A program made the translations under genes and the position numbers. Of a stretch of 64,000 nucleotides of DNA, positions 1 through 11,819 are shown piece after piece. This DNA comes from Turbatrix aceti (taxonomy: Eukaryota > Nematoda > Chromadorea > Rhabditida > Panagrolaimidae), in assembly GCA_963969345.1 (NCBI GenBank), contig OZ017766.1, positions 1,798,001-1,862,000 on the forward strand. The letters run 5' to 3'. The notes under the pieces are model-generated. The model made no database searches and was not told the origin of the DNA. It worked only from the letters and a program-made list of their open reading frames with translations. Positions within the stretch are counted from its first letter, which is position 1; each line of letters begins with the position of its first letter.

Positions 1-1631
1 CCTTCCGCTTAAAAATATCCTGTCGAGTGAAAAATAGCACAGTTAAATGCATCGAGAAAAAAAAATTTTTGGGAAGTAAAAAGTTCGTGTCGCTGAGGAC
101 AACACGTACAGATGGCAAAAAATTTGGCTGATACCATTTTTTTGCCATCATGATATGATAGCGATAGTTGCAAACACTATCATGATATGATACTGATATC
201 AGGATGATATCTTGATATCATCAATAATAATGATAGTTTCGATAATTAACACAAAACTAATTTTTTTTCTGGAACAAAATTATCATTTTGTCGTCCAAAA
301 AAGCAAAAGTTTTTGTTTCTTTACGTCCATGCACTGCAAAAAAGCACTAACATAAAAGCTGCGTTGCACACAGGGTTTTCTAATTTGATTTTTTTTACCG
401 CTCACTCCGCTATCGCTCCTTTTTTTCTAAATTATTTCCGATCGCGCTCCAAATTTTTTTTCATTCTGCCGTTCGCTCCGGTGCGGTGCGGATCCCAAAA
501 AAAGTTACCTTTGGTAAACTGAGTCTAAGCGTGGATCTCACTTTCACAGATTTGCACCACGAAAAGCTAAAAAGGACATCTGGTGTGGCATTCGTTTTTT
601 AACCCATACATCCTGGGATTTGTCTGGAATAAACACCGCCAAGAAATGGAATGCCAATAACACATGGCATTGATGAAAATGATTGAAGTCATGACACAGC
701 TTACCCAGAATCGAACCATCCCGCACATTTTGCAGCTTCAGGCCCCCAGCACGAGGGGTGCAAGAGCGGCGCATTATGACGGCGTTATTACACACAACGG
801 GTGTTTTTATGACTGATATTGAAGCATATCGGATTTCCAGAACGAAATAAATACATCTGCCCCTTTGTTGGTTGTTTCGATATAAATTTATGTTTTTTTA
901 CAGTAAGATCGCGATTTCGTGCCAGGATCCCTGTTGAATTACTTTTTATGAATGATGTTTTTTTTTTGTTGGATTTAATGTTACCGTCATTCACATGCAT
1001 CAGCAGTTGAGAACCTGAACAAAGTCTACCGTAGTCTATGCTTATGTTAGGCTTGCATGTTTTTATCGGTTGTTTGAAACAAGTTAGCTACGTTTAATTC
1101 CATTCGACTTTTTTTATGTTCTGCGAATTTGAGTGTGTTTTTTTACTTTACACAGACTTTGTCGTTGTCCGTCGTTTCTCCCTTTCCAATCCCAGGATCT
1201 CGGACAAAAATTTTTTGAACAGCCGGCGGGGCAAACACAGACGTTTGCCTCGGAGCGACATTTGACAATGTGGCGGCGCACACGGGTCTGCTTGGCGACA
1301 TTCCTGGCCGAGCGCGTCTTTCTTTAAACTGGGCGGTAGTTTTCTGAGGGAAAGGATACGATTGCACTCGGCACTTGGCTGTTTTCCGTGAATTGCCTAC
1401 GATGGGGGCGGATGGGAAGGCGGTGCAGAGGCGGCGACAGACGCACCTGATTTCAAGTCTAAATGCCCCGGGCCGAGAGAGGCAGTCGTCTTTTCGCCGT
1501 CGTTGTCGCCGTGGCTTGTGACTTCGTTGAGCTCGGTCGCGGATTGCTTTGGAGTCGGTTGCCGGCTGACTAATTTGGTTCTTTGCCTTTTCAGGTAGCT
1601 TGTAGTTGACAGGAACCCAACCTCTAACGAC
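1..1631. other. Intergenic / upstream region of the myosin gene
   Basis: I see no convincing gene here. The first 310 bases are AT-rich and contain a dispersed repeat that is listed separately. The last 300 bases before the myosin start are less AT-rich and probably hold its promoter and 5' untranslated region. A pyrimidine tract followed by CAG near 1580-1595 could be the acceptor of a 5' UTR intron or a trans-splice site, but nothing in the sequence decides this. Open frames in this stretch lack codon bias and recognisable domains. Confidence 0.5.
123..308 (+). repeat. Dispersed AT-rich repeat, copy 1 (GATATCATGATA type)
   Basis: This stretch is nearly the same as 54676-54869, over about 186 bases and in the same orientation. 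It consists largely of ATCATGATATGATA-like palindromic words that can fold back on themselves. The copies differ by scattered substitutions and small indels, so they are separate old insertions and not an assembly duplicate. It looks like a short non-autonomous element. I found no coding capacity and no clear target duplication. Confidence 0.8.
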
Positions 1632-4600
1632 ATGGATTACGAAAACGACCCCGGCTGGAAGTACCTCCGCCGCTCCCGCGAGGAGATCCTCGCCGACCAG
1701 TCGAAGCCCTACGACTCGAAGAAGAACGTATGGGTTCCCGACCCCGAGGAAGGCTACGTCGCCGCCGACATCATCAAGGTCGAGGGCGACAAGACTACCC
1801 TCCAGACCTCTCACGGCCATGAGGTCACGATCAAGAGTGAGCTCGTCCAGGAGATGAACCCTCCCAAGTTTGAGAAGACCGAGGACATGTCCAACTTGTC
1901 TTTCCTCAACGACGCCAGCGTCCTCCATAACCTGCGCGCCCGCTACGCAGCCATGCTTATCTACGTGAGTTTATTGTTGCCTAAAAGGGCTTGCCTTGAC
2001 CCGGAATGCTCTTTAGACCTACTCTGGTCTGTTCTGCGTCGTCATCAACCCCTACAAGCGCCTCCCTATCTACACCGACTCGGTGGCCCGCATGTTCATG
2101 GGCAAGCGCCGTACTGAGATGCCACCCCATCTCTTCGCCGTTTCTGATCAGGCCTACCGTAACATGCTCCAGGACCGCGAGAACCAGTCCATGCTTATCA
2201 CCGGTGAATCCGGCGCCGGCAAAACTGAGAACACCAAGAAGGTCATTGCGTACTTCGCCTCGGTTGGTGCGAGCCAGGCCGAAGCTGCCGGCGAAGTCCC
2301 GGCCGACACCGGTGAGAAGAAGGTCACCCTTGAGGACCAGATTGTACAGACTAACCCTGTCCTCGAGGCCTTCGGTAACGCCAAGACCGTGCGTAACAAC
2401 AACTCGTCGCGTTTCGGTAAATTCATTCGTATCCACTTCAACAAGGCCGGTCGTGTCGCGTCCTGCGACATCGAGCACTGTGAGTTGCACTTGAGACAGA
2501 TGCGAACAAGGGGACAACCGAACGTGGCTTTCAGACCTGCTCGAGAAGTCTCGTGTCATCCGACAGGCCCCCGGTGAGCGTTGCTACCACATCTTCTACC
2601 AGATCTACACCGATAGCAACCTGACGAAGGAGCTCGAACTCACCCACCCCATCAAGGACTACTGGTTCGTCGCCCAGGCCGAACTCACCATCGACGGCAT
2701 CAATGACGTCGAAGAGTTCGCCCTCACTGACGAAGCCTTCGACATCCTCAACTTCTCCCACGACGAGAAACACGACTGCTACAAGATCATGGGTGGCCTC
2801 ATGCACATGGGTAACATGAAGTTCAAGCAGCGCCCACGCGAGGAGCAAGCCGAGGCCGACGGCACCGAGGAGGCCGACCACGCCGCCAGCATGTACGGCG
2901 TCAACCCCGAGGAGTTCCTCAAGTCGCTGACCAAGCCTCGCGTCAAGGTCGGTACCGAGTGGGTGTCCAAGGGCCAGAACATGGAACAGGTGCACTGGTC
3001 CGTCGGCGCCATGGCCAAGGGTCTCTACTCTCGCATCTTCAACTGGCTCGTCAAGAAGTGCAACATGACCCTCGATCAGAAGGGTCTGAACCGTGACTTC
3101 TTCATCGGTGTCCTCGATATCGCCGGTTTCGAAATCTTCGATTTCAACAGCTTTGAACAGCTCTGGATCAACTTTGTCAACGAAAAGCTCCAGCAGTTCT
3201 TCAACCACCACATGTTCGTCCTGGAACAGGAAGAATACGCCCGCGAAGGCATTCAGTGGGTGTTTATCGATTTCGGTCTCGATCTCCAGGCCTGTATCGA
3301 GCTGATCGAGAAACCCATGGGCATCATTTCCATGCTTGACGAGGAGTGCATCGTCCCCAAGGCCACCGATCTCACCCTGGCCCAGAAGCTTTTGGACCAG
3401 CACTTGGGCAAGCACCCCAACTTCGAGAAGCCCAAACCCCCGAAGGGCAAGCAGGGCGACGCCCACTTCGCTATGCGCCACTACGCCGGCACCGTGCGCT
3501 ACAACGTCCTCAACTGGCTCGAGAAGAACAAGGATCCCCTCAATGACACCCTGGTCGCCACGCTCAAGGTCTCGCCCAACAACAAGCTCATGAACGAGGT
3601 CTGGTCCGACTACACGACCCAGGAAGAGGCCGCTATCAAGGCCAAGGAAGGCGGCGGCGGAGGCAAGAAGAAGGGCAAGTCTGGCTCCTTCATGACCGTC
3701 TCCATGCTTTACCGCGAGTCGCTCAACAACCTCATGAACATGCTCCACAAGACCCACCCTCACTTCATCCGTTGCATCATCCCCAACGAGAAGAAGGCTT
3801 CCGGTGTCATCGACGCTGGCCTCGTCCTCAACCAGCTGACCTGCAACGGTGTGCTCGAAGGTATCCGTATTTGCCGTAAAGGTTTCCCCAACCGCACGCT
3901 CCACCCCGACTTCAAGCACCGTTACGCCATCCTCGCCGCCGCCGAGGCTAAGTCTTCGGATGACCCGAAGAAGTGCGCCGATGCCATCCTCGGCAAGATC
4001 GTCGCCAACGGCGATCTTACCGAAGAGAACTTCCGTGTCGGTCTCACCAAGGTCTTCTTCAAGGCCGGTATCCTGGCCGCCCTTGAGGATCTTCGCGACG
4101 CCCGACTCTCGTCCATCCTCACCGGCTTCCAGGCCCAGATTCGCTCGTACCTGGGACTTATCGACAAAAAACGCCGCTACCAGCAGCGGGCCGGTCTCCT
4201 CATCCTGCAGCGCAACATCCGCCAGTGGTGCACGCTGCGCACGTGGCCCTGGTTCAAGCTGTACGGCAGCGTCAAGCCCCTCCTCAGAGCCGGCAAAGAA
4301 GCCGAGGAGCTCGAGAAGATCGGAGACAAGGTCAAGCAGCTCGAAGAGGCCCTCGCCAAGGAGGAAGCCCTCCGCAAGGAACTCGAAGAGAGAGAGGCCA
4401 AGCTCCTCGAAGAAAAGAACAACCTCTTCACCGCCCTCGAAGCCACAAAGACCAGTCTCTCCGAGAACGAAGACCAGCTCGGCAAACTCTCCGGACAAAA
4501 GGGAGACGTCGACCGCCAGCTCAGCGACCTCAACGAACAGCTCGCCGAGCAGGAGGACCGCAACGCCGACCTCACCCGTGCCCGCAAGAAGGTCGAGGCC

Positions 4601-7600
4601 GAAGCCGAGAATCTCAAAAAGCAGATCCAGGATTTGGAGCTCTCTCTCCGCAAAGCCGAGAGCGAGAAGCAGTCCAAGGACCACCAGATCCGCTCTCTCC
4701 AGGACGAACTCCAGCAGTCCGACGAGAACATCGCCAAGCTCAACAAGGAAAAGAAGCACCAGGAGGAAGTCAACCGAAAGCTCGTCGAGGACCTCCAAAG
4801 CGAGGAGGACAAGACCTCGCACACCAACAAGCTCAAGGCCAAGCTCGAGCAGAACCTCGACGACCTCGAAGACGCCCTCGAACGCGAAAAGCGCGCCCGT
4901 GCCGACTCCGAGAAGGCCAAGCGCAAGGTCGAAGGCGAGCTCAAGATCGCCCAGGAAAACATTGACGAGGGCACCAAGCAGCGCCACGACCTCGAGAACA
5001 ACCTCAAGCGCCGCGAGCAGGAGCTCCACACGCTCTCGTCTCGTCTCGAGGACGAACAGTCCCTCGTCGGCAAGCTCCAGCGCCAGATCAAGGAGCTCCA
5101 AGCCCACCAAGGCGAGCTCGAAGAAGAACTAGAGAGCGAACGCCAGTCGCGCTCCAAGAGCGACCGCGCCAAGCAAGAACTCCAGCGCGAACTCGAAGAG
5201 CTTGGCGAGCGCCTTGACGAGGCCGGAGGCGCCACCGCCGCCCAGGTTGAGGTCAACAAGAAGCGCGAGGCTGAACTCAGCAAGCTCCGCCGCGACCTCG
5301 AGGAAGCCAACCTCAACCACGAGAACCAGCTCAACGCGCTCCGCAAGAAGCACACCGATGCCGTCGCCGAGCTCACCGACCAGCTCGAGCAGCTCCAGAA
5401 GCAGAAGCAGAAGGCCGAGAAAGACCGTCTTGGCGTCCAGCGCGACGTCGAAGACCTCCAGGCCCAGCTTGACTCCGAGTCGTCGTCCAGACTCAATGCC
5501 GAAAAGCTTGCCAAGCAGTATGAAATCCAGCTCGGCGAGCTCCAGACCAAGGCCGACGAGCAGTCCCGCGCCCTCCAGGACTTTGCTTCTCTTAAGAGCC
5601 GTCTATCGAACGAGTCCGGCGACCTCGCTCGTCAGCTCGAAGACGCCGAGTCGCAGCTGAACAACATCAGCCGTGTCAAGAGCCAGCTCGCCTCGCAGCT
5701 CGAGGAAGCCCGCCGCACCGCCGACGAAGAAGCCCGCGAACGCCAGACCCTCGCTGCGCAGGCCAAGAACTACCAGCACGAAGCCGATCAACTCCGCGAG
5801 AACCTCGAAGACGAAATCGAGGGCAAGAACGAAATCCTCCGCCAGCTCAGCAAGGCCAACGCCGAGATCACGCAATGGAAGACCCGCTTTGAGGGCGAAG
5901 GCCTCATCAAGGCCGACGAGATCGAGGAGGCCAAGCGCCGCCAGATCCAACAGATCCAGGAGCTCAAGGAGGCCCTTGACGCCGCCAACTCTAAGATCGC
6001 CTCGCTCGAAAAAACCCGTGCCCGCCTCAGCAACGACCTCGACGACGCCCAAGTCGACGTCGAGCGCGCCAACGCCTTTGCTTCCTCCCTCGAGAAGAAG
6101 CAAAAGGGCTTCGACCGCGTCATCGACGAGTGGAAGCACAAGGTTGACGAGCTCAACAACGAGCTCGACGCCGTGCAGCGCGACAACCGCAACCTCTCTA
6201 CCGACGTCTTCAAGCTCCGCGCCGGAGCCGAAGAGTTCGCCGAGACCCTTGAGGCTCATCGCCGCGAGAACAAGGCACTCGCCACCGAAATCAAGGACCT
6301 CACCGACCAGCTCGGCGAAGGCGGCCGCTCCGTCCACGAGCTGCAGAAGATCATCCGCCGCCTCGAGACCGAAAAGGAAGAGCTCCAGCGCGCGCTGGAT
6401 GAGGCCGAAGCCGCGCTCGAAGCCGAGGAGTCTAAGGTCCTCCGCGCCCAGGTCGAAGTCAGCCAGATCCGCTCCGAGATCGAGAAGCGCATACAGGAGA
6501 AGGAGGAAGAGTTTGAGAACACGCGCAAGAATCACGCCCGCGCCATCGACAGCATGCAGGCTTCGCTTGAGACCGAGTCCCGCGGTAAGGCGGAACTTCT
6601 CCGCGTCAAGAAGAAGCTCGAAGCCGACATCAACGAGCTTGAGATCGCTCTCGATCACGCCAACAAGGCCAACGCGGATGCGCAGAAGAACATCAAGCGC
6701 CACCAGGAACAGATCCGCGAGCTCCAGCTCCAGGTCGAAGAAGAGCAGCGCACGCGCGACGACCTCCGCGAGCAGTACCTCAACGCCGAGAAGCGGGCCA
6801 CTCTTCTCCAGAGCGAGAAGGAAGAGATCCTCGTTGCCCTCGAACAGGCAGAGCGCGCCCGCAAGCAGGCCGAGTACGAAGCCGCCGACTCGCGTGAACA
6901 GCTCAACGAGCTCAACGCCCAGGTCAACTCGCTCGCCGGCATCAAGCGCAAACTCGAAGGCGAACTCCAGGCCATCCACGCCGACCTCGACGAGACCCTC
7001 AACGAGTTCCGCGCTTCGGAAGAGCGCTCCAAGAAGGCCCAGGCCGACGCCGCGCGCCTCGCTGAGGAACTCCGCCAAGAACAGGAGCACAGTCTGCACA
7101 ACGAGCGCCTCCGCAAGGGCGTCGAGCAGCAGGTCAAGGAGATGCAGGTGCGCCTCGACGAAGCCGAGGCCGCCGCGCTCAAGGGAGGCAAGAAGGTCAT
7201 TGCCCGCCTCGAACAACGCACCCGCGAACTTGAATCCGAGCTCGATGGAGAACAGCGCCGCGCCGCTGAGGCCAACAAGAACATCGCCAAGCAAGACCGC
7301 CGCGTCCGCGAGCTCGCCTTCCAGGTCGACGAGGACAAGAAGAACTTCGAACGCCTCCAGGACCTCGTTGACAAGCTCCAGAACAAACTCAAGACCCAGA
7401 AGCGTCAACTCGAAGAAGCCGAAGAGCTGGCCAACCTCAACCTCCAGAAGTACCGCCAACTCCAGGCGCAACTCGACGACGCCGAGGTACGTGCCGATCT
7501 CGCCGAAAACAGCCTCTCCAAGCTGCGTGCCAAGTCCCGCTCCGCTGCGTCCGTCGCCCCCGGTGGCGGACTCCAGACATCGCAGAGCGCCGCTGTCCTC

Positions 7601-7642
7601 CGCTCGCCATCGCGTGCCCGTGCTTCGGCTGCTGACTTCTAA
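1632..7642 (+). CDS. Muscle myosin heavy chain (class II)
   Basis: Class II myosin heavy chain is the ATP-driven motor of the thick filament. The CDS has three exons, 1632-1964, 2017-2479 and 2535-7642, with GT-AG introns. It encodes about 1,967 residues, normal for muscle myosin. An N-terminal SH3-like region is followed by the motor domain with P-loop GESGAGKT at about residue 174. A glycine/lysine-rich loop 2 lies near 635-650 and the SH1 region with [14 protein letters not shown] near 702. Two IQ-like segments precede a proline near 845, after which a heptad coiled-coil rod runs to about 1,940 and ends in a short non-helical tail. The start ATG opens with MDYENDPGW, a typical myosin beginning. 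Codon use is strongly biased to C-ending codons, which suggests high expression. I see no mutually exclusive exons, so alternative motor isoforms are unlikely from this locus. It is convergent with the carbonic anhydrase gene to its right. Confidence 0.97.
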
Positions 7643-7799
7643 GCCAACCCCTTTCACCACACCACGACCACTAAAGTGTCACAATGCCCAGTTCTCCTCT
7701 AGTCTTGTAGTGTTGTATTGTCTCCCAGTTACCACTTTTTATTGCTTAATCTAGTCTTCCCCAATATCCTGTCGATTGCATACTCCTCAACCACAACGA

Positions 7800-7805
7800 A
7801 ATAAA
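7800..7805 (+). terminator. Myosin polyadenylation signal AATAAA
   Basis: A canonical AATAAA lies about 158 bp after the myosin stop codon. The convergent carbonic anhydrase gene has its own signal about 130 bp further on, so the two 3' ends are tightly packed. Confidence 0.7.
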
Positions 7806-7932
7806 ACTGTTTTCCTAAGACGTACCGTAGCAAGCAAGGGACTACCAAAACCGTAGAACACATTTTCTATGAAGTGTCGCGTCTGTCGGTGATAACAAAA
7901 CGCCACGACAACTTTTAAGTTAAAACAATGAA

Positions 7933-7938
7933 TTTATT
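7933..7938 (-). terminator. Polyadenylation signal of carbonic anhydrase gene 1
   Basis: The plus strand reads TTTATT, which is AATAAA on the minus strand, 70 bp past the stop codon of the first carbonic anhydrase gene. Confidence 0.65.
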
Positions 7939-8007
7939 TTGGTCTTGCTTTGATTTTTTGAACAATTTATCAAAGTTGAAAACAGTCAACTTTTTGTACA
8001 AATTTTG

Positions 8008-8918
8008 CTATAAACCATCACGGTAGAGAACGTGACGATTGTCAAACGGTTGCACCGGTCGATCGTTGTGATTCTGCGGAGTGCCGTCAACACCCGCAAT
8101 CTGACGCAAGAGAGTCAGCTGATTCAGAGAAATGGTGATGGGAACTGCAAAGACGACCCACTGGACAGCCTCATTGCACGGCGGGGTTGTAAGCGAGCCT
8201 GGGTAGCGGTAAAACGTCTGCTGCAATACCGGCAGGAGAGAAGTGACATTGAAATCGTTCATTGTCACCGTGCCATTCACGTTTTTTACCGCAGGAAAGT
8301 ATTTTGCGAGTTCTTCAAACGACCCGTAACCAGAAGTACTGGCGGCGGCAAAGACTCCAATGACGACTATTCCGTCGGAGTGGTTCAGAGCTTGGTTCCA
8401 GGTGTAATTCTCTTTTACGTGCACAAAGTGGATCTGAAACACGTTTTTTGTTTATTTTTTTGTTATCAACTTGCCTCAGTGGGGTAGTGAATGTGGTTTA
8501 CAGTATGCTCGCTTCCGTCTGAATCATTCTGCGCCCAGTGCAGGTGAAACTGAATCAAGCGATACGTATCATTGAGATTGGCACCGTAAATGTACGGTTG
8601 GTTTGGCCAGTTTTCGAAACCCTCTGCCACAACTGAAAACGTTTTGTTTATTTATTTTTTTCAAAAATTATACAACAAACCTGAATGACCGTAGTTGGTA
8701 AAACTGAGAGTAGCCGATTTGTTGTAGTTGACAAATGACACTTCAGGCATTCTTACAACTTCGTAGTTTGCCGGATCGATGTCTACAGGCGACTGGCGAT
8801 GACCTGAGTGACAGAGGCCCGTCCAGGTATTGGGACCATCTTTGAGACCGTATCCCCATTCGTCTTCTCCCCGAGCGCCGGAAATCAAGAGCAAAAGTAG
8901 TGGAAAGAAGATTTTCAT
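8008..8918 (-). CDS. Secreted alpha-carbonic anhydrase 1
   Basis: Alpha-carbonic anhydrases reversibly hydrate CO2 to bicarbonate. Exons on the minus strand are 8918-8681, 8632-8475 and 8433-8008, giving 273 residues. The N terminus MKIFFPLLLLLISGARG is a clear signal peptide, so the enzyme is probably secreted. The zinc ligands are present as the two histidines of FHLHW and the first histidine of HFVHV, with the supporting GSEHTVN motif, the NYGHS proton-shuttle histidine and the LTTPPC threonine. It should be catalytically active. The second intron is only 41 bp and starts with GC instead of GT. It is the first of three clustered paralogs with the same two intron positions in the catalytic domain (phases 1 and 0) and a middle exon of exactly 158 nt. 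No C-terminal membrane anchor is seen. Confidence 0.95.
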
Positions 8919-9714
8919 TGTCTAAAGCCTGGAAAAAATCTACATTGAATCGCACGAATGAAACGGTTTCATGAAGAAACATTTGTCGAGAACAAAAGTA
9001 GTTGGGGACGGGAAAAATTTTTCCTTGAGTTCAGCACTATTGAAAAAAATCTAATGAAATGTGTAAAAAAGACTTTTTTTCTGGTTTTATACCCCAAAAT
9101 TTTCGAGTTCAAGTATCTCGAAAACTAGGACTTTCTTTTTTGTTTCCAAAACTTTAAAACTGGGAAGGAGTTTTTATCAGCATTGATCATGACGTTTGTT
9201 GAATCATACTGTGTTGAGATCCTTTACAGTCTACAGCAACCAATATTTTATACAAGTTGCCCAAGAATGATTGTTAGCGAGACGTTTCAATGGCTTGACT
9301 CATGCTTACAAAAGAAGCAACAATTACAATTTCCCCAGAGAAGAATAACCATTTTGTTTTGATTGTTCAGACCATTACAATAGGTATGAAATAGTTTTTA
9401 CACGTACAGGTTTTGTCAGGCGTCTAAGCTCGTAGCTAAAGTTTCGAGCCTATTGACACCCTAGGCTAGAAACTTGGCCCGTTGACACCCTTGCTTACAA
9501 CGCCTGACAAGATAAGTTTTACAAGTTTTACTTTAGAGTTTTTATATAGATTTATACATATTTATAAAACAGCATTCACGAACTTTAGATAAAAACAGAG
9601 AAAGCCTTAAAGCAAGAATATACAATATACGGATTCCTAAGCTTCTACATTGCAGAGACCATCCGGTTACATTGCCCACCATGTCCAAACGATCAACCTT
9701 ACAACAGCGTTTTT
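8919..9714. other. Intergenic region between carbonic anhydrase genes 1 and 2
   Basis: This holds the upstream region of gene 1 and the 3' region of gene 2. No gene is visible. Around 9290-9420 there is a loose resemblance to 23290-23420, which would be the ancestral upstream region of gene 3 before the retrotransposon inserted. That similarity may mark a duplicated promoter. Confidence 0.4.
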
Positions 9715-10897
9715 TTAGCTTTTCAGATTTCCAGGCCGAAAGAGAATACGTCGGTTGTCCATCTCCTGCACCGGGCGATCGTTGTGATTCTGGGGGACAC
9801 CATCGTTCCCCCCAATCTGCCGCAAGAGAGTAAGTTGGCCGGGAGAGATGCTGATGGGAACTGCCAGGACGATCCATTGGACGGCCTCATTGCACGGCGG
9901 AGTAGTTAGGGAGCCGGGGTAGCGGTAAAATGACGACTTGTCTGATGGCAGAAGAGAAAGCAAGTTGAACTCTTTCAACGTCACTTTGTCGTCGACGTTT
10001 TTAACCAAAGAAAAGTATTTATAAAGTTCTTCAAACGGTGCAGAATGAGGTGTATCGGCGGCAAAGACTCCGACTACGACAAGACCGTCAGAGTGATTAA
10101 AGGCTTGATCTAATGTATACTGTTCTTTAGCATGCACGAAATGGATCTAGAAAAAGTGATGTATGTTATTGAGCTTTTCTATGTCTCCACTTGCCTCAAC
10201 AGGATAGTGAATGCGGTTTACAGTGTGTTCGCTTCCGTCGGAATCAACTTGAGCCCAGTGCAAGTGAAATTGAACCAATCGATAGGTAGAATCAAGATCG
10301 GCACCAAAAATGCCCGGTTTTTCTGACCAGTTTTCAAAACCACTTACAGAAACTAAAAACTTTAGTTTTTAACAAAAAAACACGATATACAAACTTGTAT
10401 GGCCATTGTTGGAAAACTCGAGATCTCCTGTTTTTTCGTAGTTGACAAAAGACACCTCAGGCATGCTTGTAATTTCGTAGTTGTCCGGATTGATGTCTAC
10501 AGGAGACTGCCGATGACCAGTGTGGCAGGTACCCGACCAGGTACTTGGACCATCGCCGAGGTCATATCCCCAGTCGTGATGGCTTCCTGGGCTCCCGTCA
10601 TGATGATTTTCTGAGCTGTCGTCGGGGTGATCTTCTAGGCTGCTTTGCTTACTGGCGACCGAGAGAAAAAGTATAGGCAGATGGATTTTCAACACCTGAA
10701 AAGACAAGTTGTTCTTAAAAATTAGAAAAAAAATGTGTTTCAAAACCATGTTTATTTGGTTACCATACCTCAACTGCTGCCATCAAGCCACACATTATAC
10801 ATACGATGACGATGAGAACACATGTCACATTCGGTCTCTGCTGACAAGGCTTTAGTGTCGACTTTTTTGTCGGAAAGGTGATAGCTACTTGCGACAT
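9715..10897 (-). CDS. Alpha-carbonic anhydrase 2 with N-terminal membrane anchor
   Basis: The minus-strand exons are 10897-10769, 10695-10395, 10352-10195 and 10146-9715, giving about 339 residues. The catalytic domain keeps FHLHW, GSEHTVN, HFVHA and LTTPPC, so all zinc ligands are present. Unlike its neighbours it has an extra first exon of 43 residues. That exon encodes a short basic segment and then a hydrophobic stretch around CVLIVIVCIMCGLMA, which could be a signal anchor of a type II membrane protein or an uncleaved signal. Between this and the enzyme lies a histidine/aspartate/serine-rich linker (DHPDDSSENHHDG..SHHD) that may bind metal. The last intron starts with GC, as in gene 1. 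An alternative is that transcription starts downstream and the first exon is optional; the phase-0 junction supports it being coding. Confidence 0.88.
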
Positions 10898-11142
10898 TTT
10901 GCGATACAAACTTCGCTGCAGGTGATTTTTACTGATTAATGGCGTGCCCAAAACAGTTGCAAAAAAATGCAAATTGCGGCACTTCAATTTGTTAGATCAA
11001 ACAAGTTGCTAATTCCGCTTAAAAATTACATTTTGTGGTAAAATTTATATTGCACAAATTGAACGTTTGTGGTAACAGATATAGCTGAGGTCGGCACCGT
11101 AAGATAAAAAATTTGTCTTGAAAAGAGTCAAAATCTGACGTC

Positions 11143-11760
11143 GCACGATGGACCTATGGTCTCAACGCGAAAACTCGTTTTTTGCCGTTTTCATATGCAT
11201 AGAGTAGATATTTTTTAGGTGTAAAGACGGATCTGGCAAAAAACAGGAAAATTCTCCCCATGAAATAAGAAGTTATTTCAAATCTTAAAATAAATATTAA
11301 TAAATTATTTCCACAGGTCAAAATTAATATTTTTTTACCGGGCAAAGTTCGTTGCAAAGATGAAGATGAACTTAATCACAATGCCAAAGTTCGTATATAA
11401 GAATGGGAAACCGGCTTGGCAGTAAGCTTCCGAGCGTTTTTTGTATGAAAAAAACTTTAGAATTGAAATAACTTCTTATTTCATGGGGAGAATCTTCCAG
11501 TTTTTGGCAACCGGGGGTTTTCGAGGGCGTAGAATACGGTCTACTATTTTATTCTGATATCGTATAATTATTTTTCGAAATAAATTTTTTAAATCGAGTT
11601 TATCGATCGATTATTGAATTTCTGATATCCCCGATAGATTCGCCATCGCAAAAAACTCCCAATCCACTCTTGAAATCTAAAAAACACTCACTTTTGCAAT
11701 AAAAAACGTCAAAAAAACCTCAAAAATCCCTTTCGCGTTGAGACCAAAGGTCCATCGTGC
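11143..11760. mobile_element. Foldback/MITE element with about 30-bp terminal inverted repeats
   Basis: The left end GCACGATGGACCTATGGTCT is matched in inverted orientation at the right end with one mismatch, continuing through TCAACGCGAAA for about 30 bp. A second inverted pair lies inside it, at 11248-11285 and 11459-11498. The trinucleotide GTC abuts both ends and may be a short target duplication. It has no coding capacity. The terminal words GGTCTC[A/G]ACGCGAAAA also occur at the ends of the large palindrome at 61330-62448, so these belong to one family. Confidence 0.8.
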
Positions 11761-11819
11761 GTCGACAAAAAAGAAAACATCTATTTTACCAACAGAAAAA
11801 AAAGGATAATGTTTTGCAC

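Noticed and set aside
2531..5110. 859-codon minus-strand frame across the myosin gene
   Set aside because: An antisense shadow produced by C-ending codon bias in the coiled-coil coding strand; Leu/Val/Glu-rich and featureless.
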